From positions 682,001 to 746,000 of the forward strand of contig NZ_WBXN01000004.1 of NCBI RefSeq assembly GCF_008973465.1: 64,000 nucleotides of DNA, in the 5' to 3' direction. Position 1 is the first letter of the stretch; each line of letters begins with the position of its first letter. The stretch comes from Streptomyces sp. SS1-1. GTDB taxonomy: Bacteria > Actinomycetota > Actinomycetes > Streptomycetales > Streptomycetaceae. The translations under genes were made by a program, and so were the position numbers. Under the pieces are notes generated by a model. The model saw only the letters and a list, made by a program, of their open reading frames with translations, did not search any database and was not told where the DNA came from. Positions 55,455 through 64,000 of this stretch are shown piece by piece.

Positions 55455-55907
55455 TCAGCCGAAGGCCTTCACGGCCTGGTAGTAGGTCCACGCCGTGCTG
55501 TTGCAGGCGGTCTTGGAGGCGCCGCTGTAGCCGGCGCACACGCGCTTGAGGTCTTCGTAGAAGGCGCTGTCCAGGCGGGACTTGTTGGCGCTGAACGTGC
55601 CCTGTGCCTTGTAGTTGCGGTAGCCGAAGTCGTGCCGGGCACAGGACGTGGAGAACGGGAAGCCGAAGGGGTTGTCCGGGGACGAGGAGCAGTAGTCGGT
55701 GGACCAGTCGAAGCCGTAGGCGGCCCAGGCCGACTGGTTGGAGCGGGCGGCGACCCAGGCGTTGTAGCTGGACGCGGACGTCTGCGTCCAGCTGGACAGG
55801 ACTTGGGGCTTGTCCGCGGGGGCGGCCTGGGCGGCCGGTGCGAGGACGACGAGAGTCGCGACGGACACGGCCGAGGCGGCGAGAGCGGTGGTGAGTGTGC
55901 GGTGCAT
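55455..55907 (-). CDS. Secreted prokaryotic phospholipase A2
   Basis: The 150-residue protein has a signal peptide (about 1-29, ending APAAQAAP). The mature enzyme carries the catalytic pair H92-D93 in SCARHDFGYRNY and four cysteines that can form two disulfides, as in Streptomyces violaceoruber PLA2. It hydrolyses sn-2 acyl chains of phospholipids, calcium-dependent in known members. GGAGG lies 7 bases before ATG 55907. Confidence 0.93.
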   Translation of the reverse strand: MHRTLTTALAASAVSVATLVVLAPAAQAAPADKPQVLSSWTQTSASSYNAWVAARSNQSAWAAYGFDWSTDYCSSSPDNPFGFPFSTSCARHDFGYRNYKAQGTFSANKSRLDSAFYEDLKRVCAGYSGASKTACNSTAWTYYQAVKAFG

Positions 55908-56049
55908 TTCCACACCTCCATGAGGCTGCGGCCCGCCCGTCGGACCGCAGGTTCATGACAAGATGATTGACACCTGAACGGTCGTTTACTCCGTGAGCGC
56001 TCAACAAACCGTCAACTCGCGGTCTTGACAGGGGTAGTAGGACCGGACG

Positions 56050-57765
56050 TCACCGGTCCAGGAACCGCCGCAACCGGTCCAGCGGCCAGGTGTTGACGAC
56101 GTCGTCCGCGGTGAGCCAGCCGCGCTGGGCCGTGCCCACCCCGAACCGCAGATTGCCCAGGTGGGTCACGGCGTGGGCGTCACTGTCGACGGCGAACCGC
56201 ACCCCGTGCCGCCGGGCCCGCAGGATGTCCTCGTCGCGCAGGTCGAGCCGGTCCGGATGGGAGTTGATCTCCAGCACGGTGCCGGTGCGCGCGCAGGCCG
56301 CGAACACCGCGTCCAGGTCGGCGTCGATGCCAGGGCGCCGCCCGATCAGGCGGGTGGTGGGGTGGCCGATGATGTGCACGTGCGGGTTCTCGCAGGCCCG
56401 GACGAGACGGCTGGTCATCGCGTCGCGGTCCTGGTCGAAGTGCGAGTGCACCGAGGCCACGCACACGTCGAAACCGGCCAGGAACTCCGCGGGCCAGTCG
56501 ACCTCACCGTCCGGCCCGATGTTCAGCTCCACGCCGTGCAGCAGCCGCATCCCGCCGTACGTCCCGTCCAGCGCGCGGACGCGTTCGCGCTGGGCGAGCA
56601 TGCGCTCGGCGGTCATCCGCTGCATCGCCATGTCCGGCCCGTGGTCGGTGACGGCGTAGTAGGCGTATCCCCGCGCGGCGGCGGCCGCGGCCATGTCCTC
56701 CAGCGGGGCGAGCCCGTCGGTCAGGTCGGTGTGCGTGTGCAGATCGCCCCGGAGGTCCTTCTCCTGGAGCAGCGTGGGCAGTTCACCGCGCAGTCCCGCC
56801 TCGATCTCGCCCCGGTCCTCGCGCAGCGTCGGCGGGATCCAGGGCAGCCCGAGCCGGGCGTAGACCTCCTCCTCGGTCTCGGAGACGATCCGCACACCGC
56901 TCCCGACGTCGAACAGCCCGTACTCGGAGAGCTTGAGCTTCTGCCGGACGGCCAGTTCGCGGACACGGATGTTGTGCGCCTTGGAGCCGGTGAAGTACTG
57001 GAGCGCCGCGCCCCAGGAGTCCGGCGGGACGACCCGCAGATCGATCCGGAGGCCCTGGGCGGTGCGGACCGACGTCTTCTTGTCGCCCTGTGAGGTGACC
57101 TCACGGACGTCGGGCAGCTCGGTGAAGGCCCGCATGACCGGGCCGGGTTCGCCGGCGGCGACCAGGATGTCGACGTCGCCGATCGTCTCGCGGACGCGGC
57201 GCAGCGAGCCCGCGTAGGCACAGCGCTCGCACCCGGGCAGCCGGGACAGCGCGGCGACGACGTCCTCCGCCAGGTCCAGCGCGACGTCGATGCGGACCCG
57301 GCCGCCGAAAGAGCGCAGCAGGCCGATGCCGTGGAGGATCTTCTCCTCCGTCCGGGGCCCGAAGCCCTTGAGACCGCGCAGCCTCTCCTCGGCGATGGCG
57401 TCGGCGAGTTCGTCGACGGTGGAGATGCCCAGTTCCCGGTGGAGGACGAGGGCCTTCTTGGGACCGAGTGTCGGGATGGCCATCAGCTGCCGCACCCCGG
57501 CGGGGACGCGCGCCCGCAGGTCCTCCAGGGCCGCGATCCGGCCGGTGGAGAAGTACTCGACGACCTTCTCGGCGATGGACCTGCCGACGTTCGGGATCTC
57601 CTTGAGCCGCTGGACGTCGAGGGTGGACACGTCGGCGGGGTGGGCGGCGAGGGCGCGGGCCGCCTTCTCGTAGACGCGTGCCCTGAACGCGTCGCCTCCG
57701 GTGAGGGAGATCAGGTCCGCGTACTCCTGGAGGAGCGCGGCCACCTCGTCGTTGGACCGGGCCAC
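56050..57765 (-). CDS. polX: DNA polymerase X with PHP 3'-5' exonuclease domain
   Basis: The 571-residue protein has N-terminal helix-hairpin-helix segments (NVGRSIAEKVVEYF, LKGFGPRTEEKIL), a family-X polymerase core with the metal-binding IGDVDILVAAG, and a C-terminal PHP domain (DLHTHTDLTDG, VTDHGPDM, HGVELNIG, VHSHFDQD, IIGHPTTR). Such enzymes fill gaps in base-excision repair, and the PHP part is a manganese-dependent exonuclease. The metal-binding His residues of PHP look complete. The start at 57765 places the typical RSNDEVAALLQEYADLI at the N-terminus. Confidence 0.95.
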   Translation of the reverse strand: MARSNDEVAALLQEYADLISLTGGDAFRARVYEKAARALAAHPADVSTLDVQRLKEIPNVGRSIAEKVVEYFSTGRIAALEDLRARVPAGVRQLMAIPTLGPKKALVLHRELGISTVDELADAIAEERLRGLKGFGPRTEEKILHGIGLLRSFGGRVRIDVALDLAEDVVAALSRLPGCERCAYAGSLRRVRETIGDVDILVAAGEPGPVMRAFTELPDVREVTSQGDKKTSVRTAQGLRIDLRVVPPDSWGAALQYFTGSKAHNIRVRELAVRQKLKLSEYGLFDVGSGVRIVSETEEEVYARLGLPWIPPTLREDRGEIEAGLRGELPTLLQEKDLRGDLHTHTDLTDGLAPLEDMAAAAAARGYAYYAVTDHGPDMAMQRMTAERMLAQRERVRALDGTYGGMRLLHGVELNIGPDGEVDWPAEFLAGFDVCVASVHSHFDQDRDAMTSRLVRACENPHVHIIGHPTTRLIGRRPGIDADLDAVFAACARTGTVLEINSHPDRLDLRDEDILRARRHGVRFAVDSDAHAVTHLGNLRFGVGTAQRGWLTADDVVNTWPLDRLRRFLDR

Positions 57766-57793
57766 CCCTCCAGCGTAGGCACGGACGGGCCGG

Positions 57794-57824
57794 GGCGGCG
57801 CGGGCGGGAGCCGTGCGCGCCGCC
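57794..57824 (-). terminator. Hairpin downstream of the DegT-family gene
   Basis: Arms GGCGGCGCG (57794-57802) and CGCGCCGCC (57816-57824), 9 bp perfect, lie between the DegT stop and the polX start. Confidence 0.5.
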
Positions 57825-57841
57825 GTCCGGCGGTCCGGACG

Positions 57842-59083
57842 TCACTGGCCCAGGGGGGCGGGAGGGGTCGGCGCGGCGTCCGTCTCGCCCGCGCGGGGCG
57901 TGAGCGGCGGGTGGGCGGGCGTGACCCGCTCCCTGGTGAGGGCGGCGGCGATCCCGCGGGCCAGGAGGGGGTCGGCCGGCAGGACGTGCCCGGCGAACCA
58001 GCGGGCCGCGGAGGGCTCCGGGGACGGCTCCACGAACTCGGCGCCCGCGTAGTCGTCGAGCGGCGGGTCGTAGATGTACCCGGTCACCACACCGCGGTCG
58101 ACGAGCCGGTCCACCAGCGTGTCACGGTCGTGGACCAGCAGGGGGACGCGGAAGAGGGCGGGCGGGCCGTCGTGCGCGGTCCGCTCCCGCAGCGCCGGGC
58201 TGGCCCAGGTGGTGCCGGCGAGCCGGGAGACACCGTCCCGGCGGCGGGCGAGGTCGCCGTCGAGGAGGGCCATGCGCAGCTCCAGCTGCCCGCGGACCAG
58301 TGCGCCGTGCCGGGCGCGGAAGCCGTGCAGGTCGACCCGGACCCAGGGCTCGTAGGCGGCCAGGCTGGGGGCGCGGCGGGCGCTGGCCGTGAGGCGGGAG
58401 GCGTGCAGGGCCATCCGGAAGTCGTCGCGCTCCATCAGCCCGAGCCGCTGCATGGTGCGCCACACGGGCCGCACCAGATGGAGGGAGCGGACCGCGGAAC
58501 GGGCCAGGGGGCGCAGAGTGACGGTCAGGTCGGCCCGCAGCCTGCGCGGGGTGAGCAGGTCGTCGCGCAGCCGTTCGAGTTCGCGCCGGGTGCGCGCGTC
58601 CTCGACGGCGAGGAAGCCACCGGCCGTCGCCGCGACGTGCTTGGAGAGGCTGAACGCGGCGGCCGTGCCGAAGGTTCCGATGGGCTGTCCGTCCACATGG
58701 GTGCCGATGGCGTGCGCGGCGTCCTCGATCAGCGGGATGCCGAGCGCGTCGCAGCGGCGCCGCAGCTCGATGACACGGTCCGGCAGGCCGTACAGGTTGG
58801 TGGTCAGCACGGCGTCGATCTCGCGCCAGGTCGACTCCGGCACGGCGTCCGGGTCGATGTTGCCGTCCCAGCGGGAGACGGGGGCCTGCACGGGGCGCAG
58901 TCCGGCGGCGAGGACGACGAAGAGGATCACGTCGTCGTTGACCGGGGACATCAGGACGCGTCCGCCCGGTCGGCACCAGCGCCGCAGCGCAAGATAGAGC
59001 GCGAGTCGGGCCGAGGGCGTGTAGACGCATTCGCGTCCGATGCGCCGCGTCATCATCGCGGCGAGCCGCGATCCGTACGGCAT
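57842..59083 (-). CDS. DegT/DnrJ/EryC1-family PLP aminotransferase-like protein
   Basis: The 413-residue protein has the fold-type I landmarks of sugar aminotransferases: IPLIEDAAHAIG, the lysine K148 in FSLSKHVAATAGG and TTNLYGLPDRV. K148 is where PLP would bind. The middle and C-terminus (residues 165-260, with repeated basic-rich helices) are unlike typical members. GAGG lies 5 bases before ATG 59083. It follows the CelD-like gene by 165 bp, suggesting a polysaccharide or surface-glycan modification pair. Confidence 0.85.
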   Translation of the reverse strand: MPYGSRLAAMMTRRIGRECVYTPSARLALYLALRRWCRPGGRVLMSPVNDDVILFVVLAAGLRPVQAPVSRWDGNIDPDAVPESTWREIDAVLTTNLYGLPDRVIELRRRCDALGIPLIEDAAHAIGTHVDGQPIGTFGTAAAFSLSKHVAATAGGFLAVEDARTRRELERLRDDLLTPRRLRADLTVTLRPLARSAVRSLHLVRPVWRTMQRLGLMERDDFRMALHASRLTASARRAPSLAAYEPWVRVDLHGFRARHGALVRGQLELRMALLDGDLARRRDGVSRLAGTTWASPALRERTAHDGPPALFRVPLLVHDRDTLVDRLVDRGVVTGYIYDPPLDDYAGAEFVEPSPEPSAARWFAGHVLPADPLLARGIAAALTRERVTPAHPPLTPRAGETDAAPTPPAPLGQ

Positions 59084-59096
59084 GGTCACCTCTTCC

Positions 59097-59130
59097 GTGA
59101 GATGTGGGACCTGAGACGTGAGACATGGGA
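59097..59130 (-). promoter_or_regulatory. 21-bp-period direct repeats upstream of DegT-family gene
   Basis: GTGAGATGTGGGA (59097-59109) and GTGAGACATGGGA (59118-59130) differ by two bases and are 21 bp apart, about two helical turns. They lie 14-47 bp before the start. This could be an activator or repressor site. Confidence 0.3.
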
Positions 59131-59248
59131 GCTTCGGCGAAGGTCCGCCCCCTGTCGGGCGCGGTGCGAGGGGTAGGAGGGCGTGCCGGGCCCCGACCGC
59201 GACGTCCGGGAGGGACGGGCGGCCATCGGGGACGGCGGGCGCCGGCGC

Positions 59249-60376
59249 TCAGCCGGTGCGGGAGCCGGTTCCTCTCGTGCGTGACGTGACAGAGGTGCGC
59301 AGACCGCCGGCGGTCCTCAGCAGCCGGTCGGCGGGGTCGCGCAGGGCGGGATGGGCCAGGACGGTGTTCCGCAGGCCGCGCACGGGTCTGCGCCACATCC
59401 GCTGGGCCGCCGCGACCGGGTGGGGGCGCGTCGCGAACCCTTCGGCGACGCGCAGCTCACGGGTCTTCAGCCAGTCCTTGTACTCCTTCTCGCCGCGCCC
59501 CATGTCCATGACGGTGACGCCGTCCCGGCCCGCCGCGTACGCCATCCGCAGATGCATCATCAGGCCGGGCGAGTAGTAGGCGAACTCGGGGTCGTACGCG
59601 GTGAACCAGGCGGCCAGCACCGTGCGTGAACGGGGCCCGAAGTGCGCGGCGACGGGCCGGTCCCCCGCGTACACCACGGACAGGACGCCGGTGAAGTGTT
59701 CCTCGCGGACGTGGAAGAGATGGTCGACCAGGCCGACGATCCACGGGCGGGAGAACCGGTCCATCCGGCCCGTCCTGCGGTACTGGGCGGACTTCCAGCG
59801 CATGAGGGTGCGCAGCACACGCGGGTCGCGTTCGTCGTACACGAACCGGACCTCGCCGGCGTCCCGGCCGAGCCTGCGCTCCTTCTTCAGCGTCGTCTTG
59901 GCCTGCCCCGGGTAGGTGGCCCGCAGCCAGGCCGGATAGTCGCCCTCGGCGGGCTTGAGGTCGAGCACGGGCGAGGCGAACGTGCCGGTGACGTAGGGCG
60001 CGAACGGCCGCTGCTCCTCGACGAGGTGGTCGAACTCGAAGACGGACAGGCCGCACGAGCGCAGTAGTCGACGGCTGTCCCAGGTGACGCCGGGCCGGTG
60101 CACCAGGGCCTGACAGTCGGACAGCCCGAGGCCGATGGCCCGGCCCACGCCGAGCGCGTTGCGTTCGTACGGGAGGAAGCCGACGGCCTCCCCCCGCTGG
60201 TGCAGCACGGCCACCCGCGCGCCCGCGCGGTACCGGCCGACGCCCAGCGCGAACTCCGGTGACAGGAACGGGTTGGCGTACTCGGGTGATTCGTCCATGG
60301 CCTCGTGCCACGCCTCGCGCAGCGGGCCGCTCAGGTCCTCGGGTCTGTGAATGGTGATGGCGTTCGTGGATCGCAT
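59249..60376 (-). CDS. GNAT-type (CelD/BcsL-like) acyltransferase
   Basis: The 375-residue protein belongs to the double-GNAT CelD/FemAB-like superfamily. Signs are an N-terminal half with FLSPEFALGVGRYRAGARVAVL, a C-terminal half with LKKERRLGRDAGEVRF, RWKSAQYRRTGRMDRFSRPW, GDRPVAAHFG, and YYSPGLMMHLRMAYAAGRDG followed by DMGRGEKEYKDW. Members modify sugars of exopolysaccharides. GGGGAG precedes ATG 60376. An upstream extension of the frame is unlikely to be translated. Confidence 0.8.
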   Translation of the reverse strand: MRSTNAITIHRPEDLSGPLREAWHEAMDESPEYANPFLSPEFALGVGRYRAGARVAVLHQRGEAVGFLPYERNALGVGRAIGLGLSDCQALVHRPGVTWDSRRLLRSCGLSVFEFDHLVEEQRPFAPYVTGTFASPVLDLKPAEGDYPAWLRATYPGQAKTTLKKERRLGRDAGEVRFVYDERDPRVLRTLMRWKSAQYRRTGRMDRFSRPWIVGLVDHLFHVREEHFTGVLSVVYAGDRPVAAHFGPRSRTVLAAWFTAYDPEFAYYSPGLMMHLRMAYAAGRDGVTVMDMGRGEKEYKDWLKTRELRVAEGFATRPHPVAAAQRMWRRPVRGLRNTVLAHPALRDPADRLLRTAGGLRTSVTSRTRGTGSRTG

Positions 60377-60534
60377 GGCGACCGCTCCCCCCAGATGTCC
60401 CCCCGGACGCGCTTGCCGCGCGTCGCCACCGTCTCCCCCGATGTCGAACTTCGTGGCGAGGATCAAACGTCGCGAAGCAGTACACGCACTGTCAAGGTAC
60501 GTGAAGAATCCTTTAGCAGTACTTGGGGGTCGGC

Positions 60535-60563
60535 CGCCGCCGGGCCAGGGCGGCCCGGCGGCG
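60535..60563 (-). terminator. Hairpin terminator of the VOC gene
   Basis: Perfect 12-bp arms CGCCGCCGGGCC (60535-60546) and GGCCCGGCGGCG (60552-60563), just after the leftward VOC gene stop. Confidence 0.7.
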
Positions 60564-60568
60564 TGCAC

Positions 60569-60982
60569 TCAGCCGTCCTGCCCGGCGATGTTCACCATCC
60601 AGGTGGTGCCGAAGCGGTCCGTGCACATGCCGAACAGGTCGCCCCACATCTGTTTCTCCAGCGGCACGCTCACCGTGGCGCCGTCGGACAGCTTCTCCCA
60701 GTAGCCCCGCAGCTCCGGTTCGTCGTCGCCGCTCAGGCTCACGGAGATGTTGTTGCCGGGGCGGTGGTCGTCCGTGGGGTTGTCGGCGCACATGAGGGTG
60801 AAGCCGCTCGGGGTCTCCAGCATGCCGTGCATGATCTTGTCGGCCAGCGGGGTGTCCTTCTGGCCGCCGATCGACGCGTAGGTGTTGAGGTCGAGGGTGC
60901 CGCCGAAGACCTGCTGGTAGAACTCCAGCGCCTGGCGGGCGTCACCGGGGAACGTGATGTAGGGGTTGAGTCGCGAGGCCAT
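60569..60982 (-). CDS. VOC-family (PhnB-like) protein
   Basis: The 137-residue protein has the PhnB-type pattern: LNPYITFPGDARQALEFYQQVFGG, then NISVSLSGDDEPELRGYWEKLS and FGMCTDRFGTTWMVNI. Vicinal oxygen chelate proteins include glyoxalases and methyltransferase-like enzymes; this small type is mostly uncharacterised. AGGAGG precedes ATG 60982. Confidence 0.92.
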   Translation of the reverse strand: MASRLNPYITFPGDARQALEFYQQVFGGTLDLNTYASIGGQKDTPLADKIMHGMLETPSGFTLMCADNPTDDHRPGNNISVSLSGDDEPELRGYWEKLSDGATVSVPLEKQMWGDLFGMCTDRFGTTWMVNIAGQDG

Positions 60983-61076
60983 GATTCCTCCTGGAGTGAG
61001 GGAGCCGACTCCGAGGAACGTAGCGCGGGCCACTGACAGCGGCCCGCGCACACGGCCGTACGGGGCACGCGACCGG

Positions 61077-62975
61077 CTACAGGGTGCGCTCCATGCGCTC
61101 CGCGACCAGCTTCACGAACCGCGCGGGGTCCTTCGCCTGGCCACCCTCGGCGAGCACGGCCAGCGTGTGCAGCAGTTCGGCGGACTCGGCGAGGCGCATG
61201 CGGTCGTCGTCGTTCTTGAACGCCTGGTTCATGCCCTTGACCAGCGGGTGGTCGGCGTTGAGCTCCAGGATGCGCTTGGTGCGCGGCACCTCCTGGCCCA
61301 TGGCGCGGTACATCTGCTCCAGGGCCGGGGTCAGGTCCTGCGCGTCCGAGACGACGCAGGCGGGCGAGACCGTCAGCCGGGTCGACAGCCGGACCTCCTT
61401 GATGTCCTCCTCCAGCCGCTCCCGCATCCAGCCGAGCAGCCCGGCATAGTCCTCGGCCTGCTTCTCGCGCTCGGCGTCGGCCTGCTCGTCGCCCTTGGCG
61501 TCCAGGTCGATCTCGCCCTTGGTGACGGACCGCAGCTTCCTGCCCTGGTACTCGCCGACGGCGTCGACCCACACCTCGTCGACGGGGTCGGTGAGCAGCA
61601 GCACCTCGATGCCCTTGTCCCGGAACGCCTCCATGTGCGGGGAGTTCTCGATGCTCTGCCGGGACTCGCCGGTGATGAAGTAGATGTCCTTCTGGTCGTC
61701 GCCCATCCGTTCGACGTACTGCGCCAGGGTGGTCGGCTCGTCCTCGGAGTGCGTCGTCGCGAACGAGGCGACGGCGAGGATGGCCTCGCTGTTCTCCGCG
61801 TCGGTGACCAGGCCCTCCTTGAGGACCGTGCCGAACTCCCGCCAGAACGTGGCGTAGCGCTCGGCGTCCTTGGTCATGATCTCCTTGACCGTGGACAGCA
61901 CCTTCTTGGTGAGCCGGCGCTGCATCATCCGGATGTGCCGGTCCTGCTGGAGGATCTCGCGGGAGACGTTCAGGGAGATGTCGGCCGCGTCCACGACGCC
62001 CTTGACGAAGCGCAGGTAGGGCGGGAGCAGCGCCTCGCAGTCGTCCATGATGAACACGCGCTTCACGTACAGCTGGACGCCGCGCTTGTAGTCGCGGGTG
62101 AACAGGTCGTACGGGGCGTGCGACGGCAGGAACAGCAGGGCCTGGTACTCGAAGGTGCCCTCGGCCTGGAGGCGGATGGTCTCCAGTGGTTCGCGCCAGT
62201 CGTGGCTGATGTGCTTGTACAGCTCGTGGTACTCGTCGTCGGTCACCTGGTCGCGCGAGCGCGCCCACAGGGCCTTCATCGAGTTCAGCGTCTCGGGCTC
62301 GGGCGTCCCGTCGCCGTCGGCGCTCTCGGGGACCATCCGGATGGGCCAGGTGATGAAGTCCGAGTACCGCTTGACGATCTCCCGGATCGTCCACGGCGAG
62401 GTGTAGTCGTGGAGCTGGTTCTCGGGGTCGGCGGGCTTCAGGTGCAGGGTGACGGAGGTGCCCTGCGGGGCGTCGTCGACGGTCTCCAGCGTGTACGTGG
62501 CCTCGCCGCGCGACGACCAGCGGGTGCCCTGGGCCTCGCCGGCCCGCCGGGTCACCAGGGTCATCTCGTCGGCCACCATGAAACCGGAGTAGAAGCCGAC
62601 GCCGAACTGGCCGATCAGCCCCTCGGCGCCCTTCTCGTCCTCGGCCTCCCGCAGCTCCTTCAGGAAGGTCGCGGTGCCGGAGTTGGCGATGGTCCCGATG
62701 AGCCGCCCCACCTCGTCGTACGACATCCCGATGCCGTTGTCCCGCACGGTGAGGGTGCGGGCCTCCTTGTCGACGTCGATGTCGATGTGCAGGTCGGACA
62801 CATCGGCGTCGAGCGTGTCGTCCCGCAGCTTCTCCAGGCGCAGCTTGTCGAGCGCATCGGAGGCGTTGGAGACGAGTTCGCGGAGGAAGACATCCTTGTT
62901 CGAGTAGACCGAGTGGATCATCAGCTGGAGCAGCTGACGGGCCTCTACCTGGAACTCAAACGTCTCGGTCGGCAT
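61077..62975 (-). CDS. htpG: Hsp90-family molecular chaperone HtpG
   Basis: The 632-residue protein has the N-terminal GHKL ATPase ([60 protein letters not shown]), the middle client-binding domain ([31 protein letters not shown]) and the C-terminal dimerisation domain. It is a cytoplasmic ATP-dependent foldase. No CIRCE or HAIR inverted repeat was seen in the ~100 bp upstream. The ribosome binding site is GAGG about 12 bases before the ATG. Confidence 0.97.
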
Positions 62976-63080
62976 GGTTCGCGACTACCTCACAGGTTCG
63001 TTCACCGGATCTGACAGCAGTCACTGTAGGACACGAGGTCAGCGCGGGGAGCCGGACCGGCGGACGTCACCCGGGGCGGC

Positions 63081-63791
63081 TCAGACGAGGTGGGCGAAGA
63101 CGACGAGGTTGGCGGTGTAGTCCCTGACCTGACGGTCGTAGTCGCCCGCGCAGGTGATGAGGCGGACCTGGGCGTTCGGGGTGTCCTGGTAGACGCGGTC
63201 GCTCGGGAAGGTGTCCTTGTCGTAGGTCTCCGCGTCGTCGACCTCGAAGACGGCCGTGCGCCCGTCGGCGCGCAGCACCTCGAAGCGGTCGCCCTTCTTC
63301 AGCTGGTACAGCTCGGCGAAGACGGCGGCGGAGGTCGCCGTGTCGACGTGTCCGGCGATGATCGACGTCCCCCGCTCACCGGGCGAGGCGCCCTTCGCGT
63401 ACCAGCCGACGAGGTTGGTGTCGTGGGCGGGCGGGGGTTCCAGGCGTCCGCCGGAGCCGATGGCGAGATCGGTGAAGGGGGCGTCGACAGAGATCTTGGG
63501 GATGCGCAGCCGCACCGGGCGGGACCGGGCCAGGTGCTTGCCGCCGGGGCGCGCGTCGGGTCCGGCGGACTCGGACCGCGCGGGCTCGGAGGCGGCGGCG
63601 GGTGGGGCGTGGGGAGCGCTGACGCTCCCGCTCCCCTCGGTCCGCCCGCCGGTGAACACCGTGAAGAGGATGGTCGCGGCGATGGCGGTCCAGAAGACGA
63701 CGGCCACGCGTCGCGTCCGCCGCGAGTGCGGGGACGGGGCGTCGGGACCGGCCGGGTCGGGCTGGGGGACGGAGGGACGGCCGGCGTCCAT
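63081..63791 (-). CDS. Class F sortase
   Basis: The 236-residue protein has an N-terminal TM segment (about 29-46), a Pro/Ser-rich spacer and a sortase domain. The putative catalytic His is H148 (IIAGHVDTAT) and the Cys is C214 (RLITCAGDYDR), with a following Arg. Class F sortases attach proteins to the cell wall in actinobacteria. GAGG lies 10 bases before ATG 63791. The upstream gene ends in a membrane anchor and basic tail, so it may be related. Confidence 0.88.
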   Translation of the reverse strand: MDAGRPSVPQPDPAGPDAPSPHSRRTRRVAVVFWTAIAATILFTVFTGGRTEGSGSVSAPHAPPAAASEPARSESAGPDARPGGKHLARSRPVRLRIPKISVDAPFTDLAIGSGGRLEPPPAHDTNLVGWYAKGASPGERGTSIIAGHVDTATSAAVFAELYQLKKGDRFEVLRADGRTAVFEVDDAETYDKDTFPSDRVYQDTPNAQVRLITCAGDYDRQVRDYTANLVVFAHLV

Positions 63792-63906
63792 CGGGAAACC
63801 ACCTCACTGGGACGGGGCAGCGGACTGGCGGGGGGGAAGGGCGGGGCCGCCGCGACGCGCGGGGCACGTGCGGCGGCCTCGACGGCCTGCTCGGACCGGG
63901 GGTGGC

Positions 63907-64000
63907 TCAGGCCACGGACCCGGCCTTCCTGCGACGCATCGCGTACATGCCGGCGCCCGCGACACCGAGGACGGCCAGACCGGCGGTCGTCACACCCGGG
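63907..64000 (-). CDS. C-terminal end of a membrane-anchored (probably surface) protein, 5' part beyond window
   Basis: Only about 30 codons are visible. They encode a hydrophobic helix followed by a basic tail (GLAVLGVAGAGMYAMRRRKA) and a stop at 63907-63909. This is the TM-plus-positive-tail end of surface proteins. The sorting motif would lie beyond the window edge. It is upstream of and in the same direction as the class F sortase gene. Confidence 0.6.
   Translation of the reverse strand, partial: PGVTTAGLAVLGVAGAGMYAMRRRKAGSVA

Noticed and set aside
55908..56049. Rightward TTGACA hexamers near 55968 and 56026
   Set aside because: They point away from any rightward gene, and no matching -10 was seen at the right spacing.
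60377..60534. Leftward TTGACA (60495-60490) as a promoter of the CelD-like gene
   Set aside because: No acceptable -10 lies 16-19 bp downstream, so I only note the -35-like hexamer.
62976..63080. Heat-shock operator (CIRCE or HAIR) before htpG
   Set aside because: Neither TTAGCACTC-N9-GAGTGCTAA nor CTTGAGT-N7-ACTCAAG is present.

Overview
The window looks like chromosomal DNA from a Streptomyces or a close relative. G+C is very high, codon third positions are almost all G/C, GTG starts are frequent, and the gene families are typical of that group: SpoIIE-type phosphatases with PAS/GAF sensors, an HATPase anti-sigma-like protein, SHOCT and DUF1737 proteins, a class F sortase and an MHS transporter. 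I see about 54 protein genes, one of them frameshifted and two cut by the window ends. I see no rRNA, tRNA, CRISPR array, complete insertion sequence or complete prophage.

Layout. 0-1.3 kb: a frameshifted conserved protein and a small EF-hand protein. 1.3-9.6 kb: pyruvate carboxylase, divergent from two tandem PAS/GAF/PP2C phosphatases. 9.6-14.3 kb: a membrane-tethered ECF sigma factor fused to a CAP domain, a hotdog-fold thioesterase, and a fusion of a phytoene/squalene-synthase-like domain to a cis-prenyltransferase. 14.5-19.1 kb: a TrmB/LuxR hybrid regulator divergent from a large secreted subtilisin. 19.2-23.6 kb: an MHS permease, a GAF-PucR regulator and 3-hydroxybutyrate dehydrogenase, probably one catabolic unit with shared TATG/CATA palindromes. 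23.6-29.9 kb: a NUDIX hydrolase with a repetitive tail, then envelope genes (lipoprotein N-acyltransferase, O-antigen-ligase-like protein, Glu/Asp racemase, HpnB-like glycosyltransferase). 29.9-38.4 kb: a TerA-like protein, a MOSC protein, a beta-helix/AAA+ fusion and a polytopic membrane hydrolase.

38.7-49.4 kb holds two DeoR-type regulators, a Cds1-like PLP enzyme, an HATPase protein, a ROK regulator, an RpiB-like isomerase, AlkB, an RlmG-like methyltransferase, and a class II aldolase with a SIS isomerase under a promoter that has a palindrome in its spacer. 49.4-55.4 kb holds a GH15 enzyme, a short gene-remnant-like stretch, DUF1737, and a copper module (secreted His-rich protein, CopZ, CopA) with two CsoR-like boxes between divergent promoters. 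55.4-64 kb holds a secreted phospholipase A2, PolX, a DegT aminotransferase paired with a CelD-like acyltransferase, a VOC protein, HtpG, and a class F sortase beside the C-terminal end of a membrane-anchored surface protein.

The least ordinary items are domain fusions: sigma factor/zinc finger/TM/CAP (9648-11276), phytoene-synthase-like/UppS (12468-14318), and beta-helix/AAA+ (33628-36066). Each is described from its own sequence; none of the functional proposals has been tested here.
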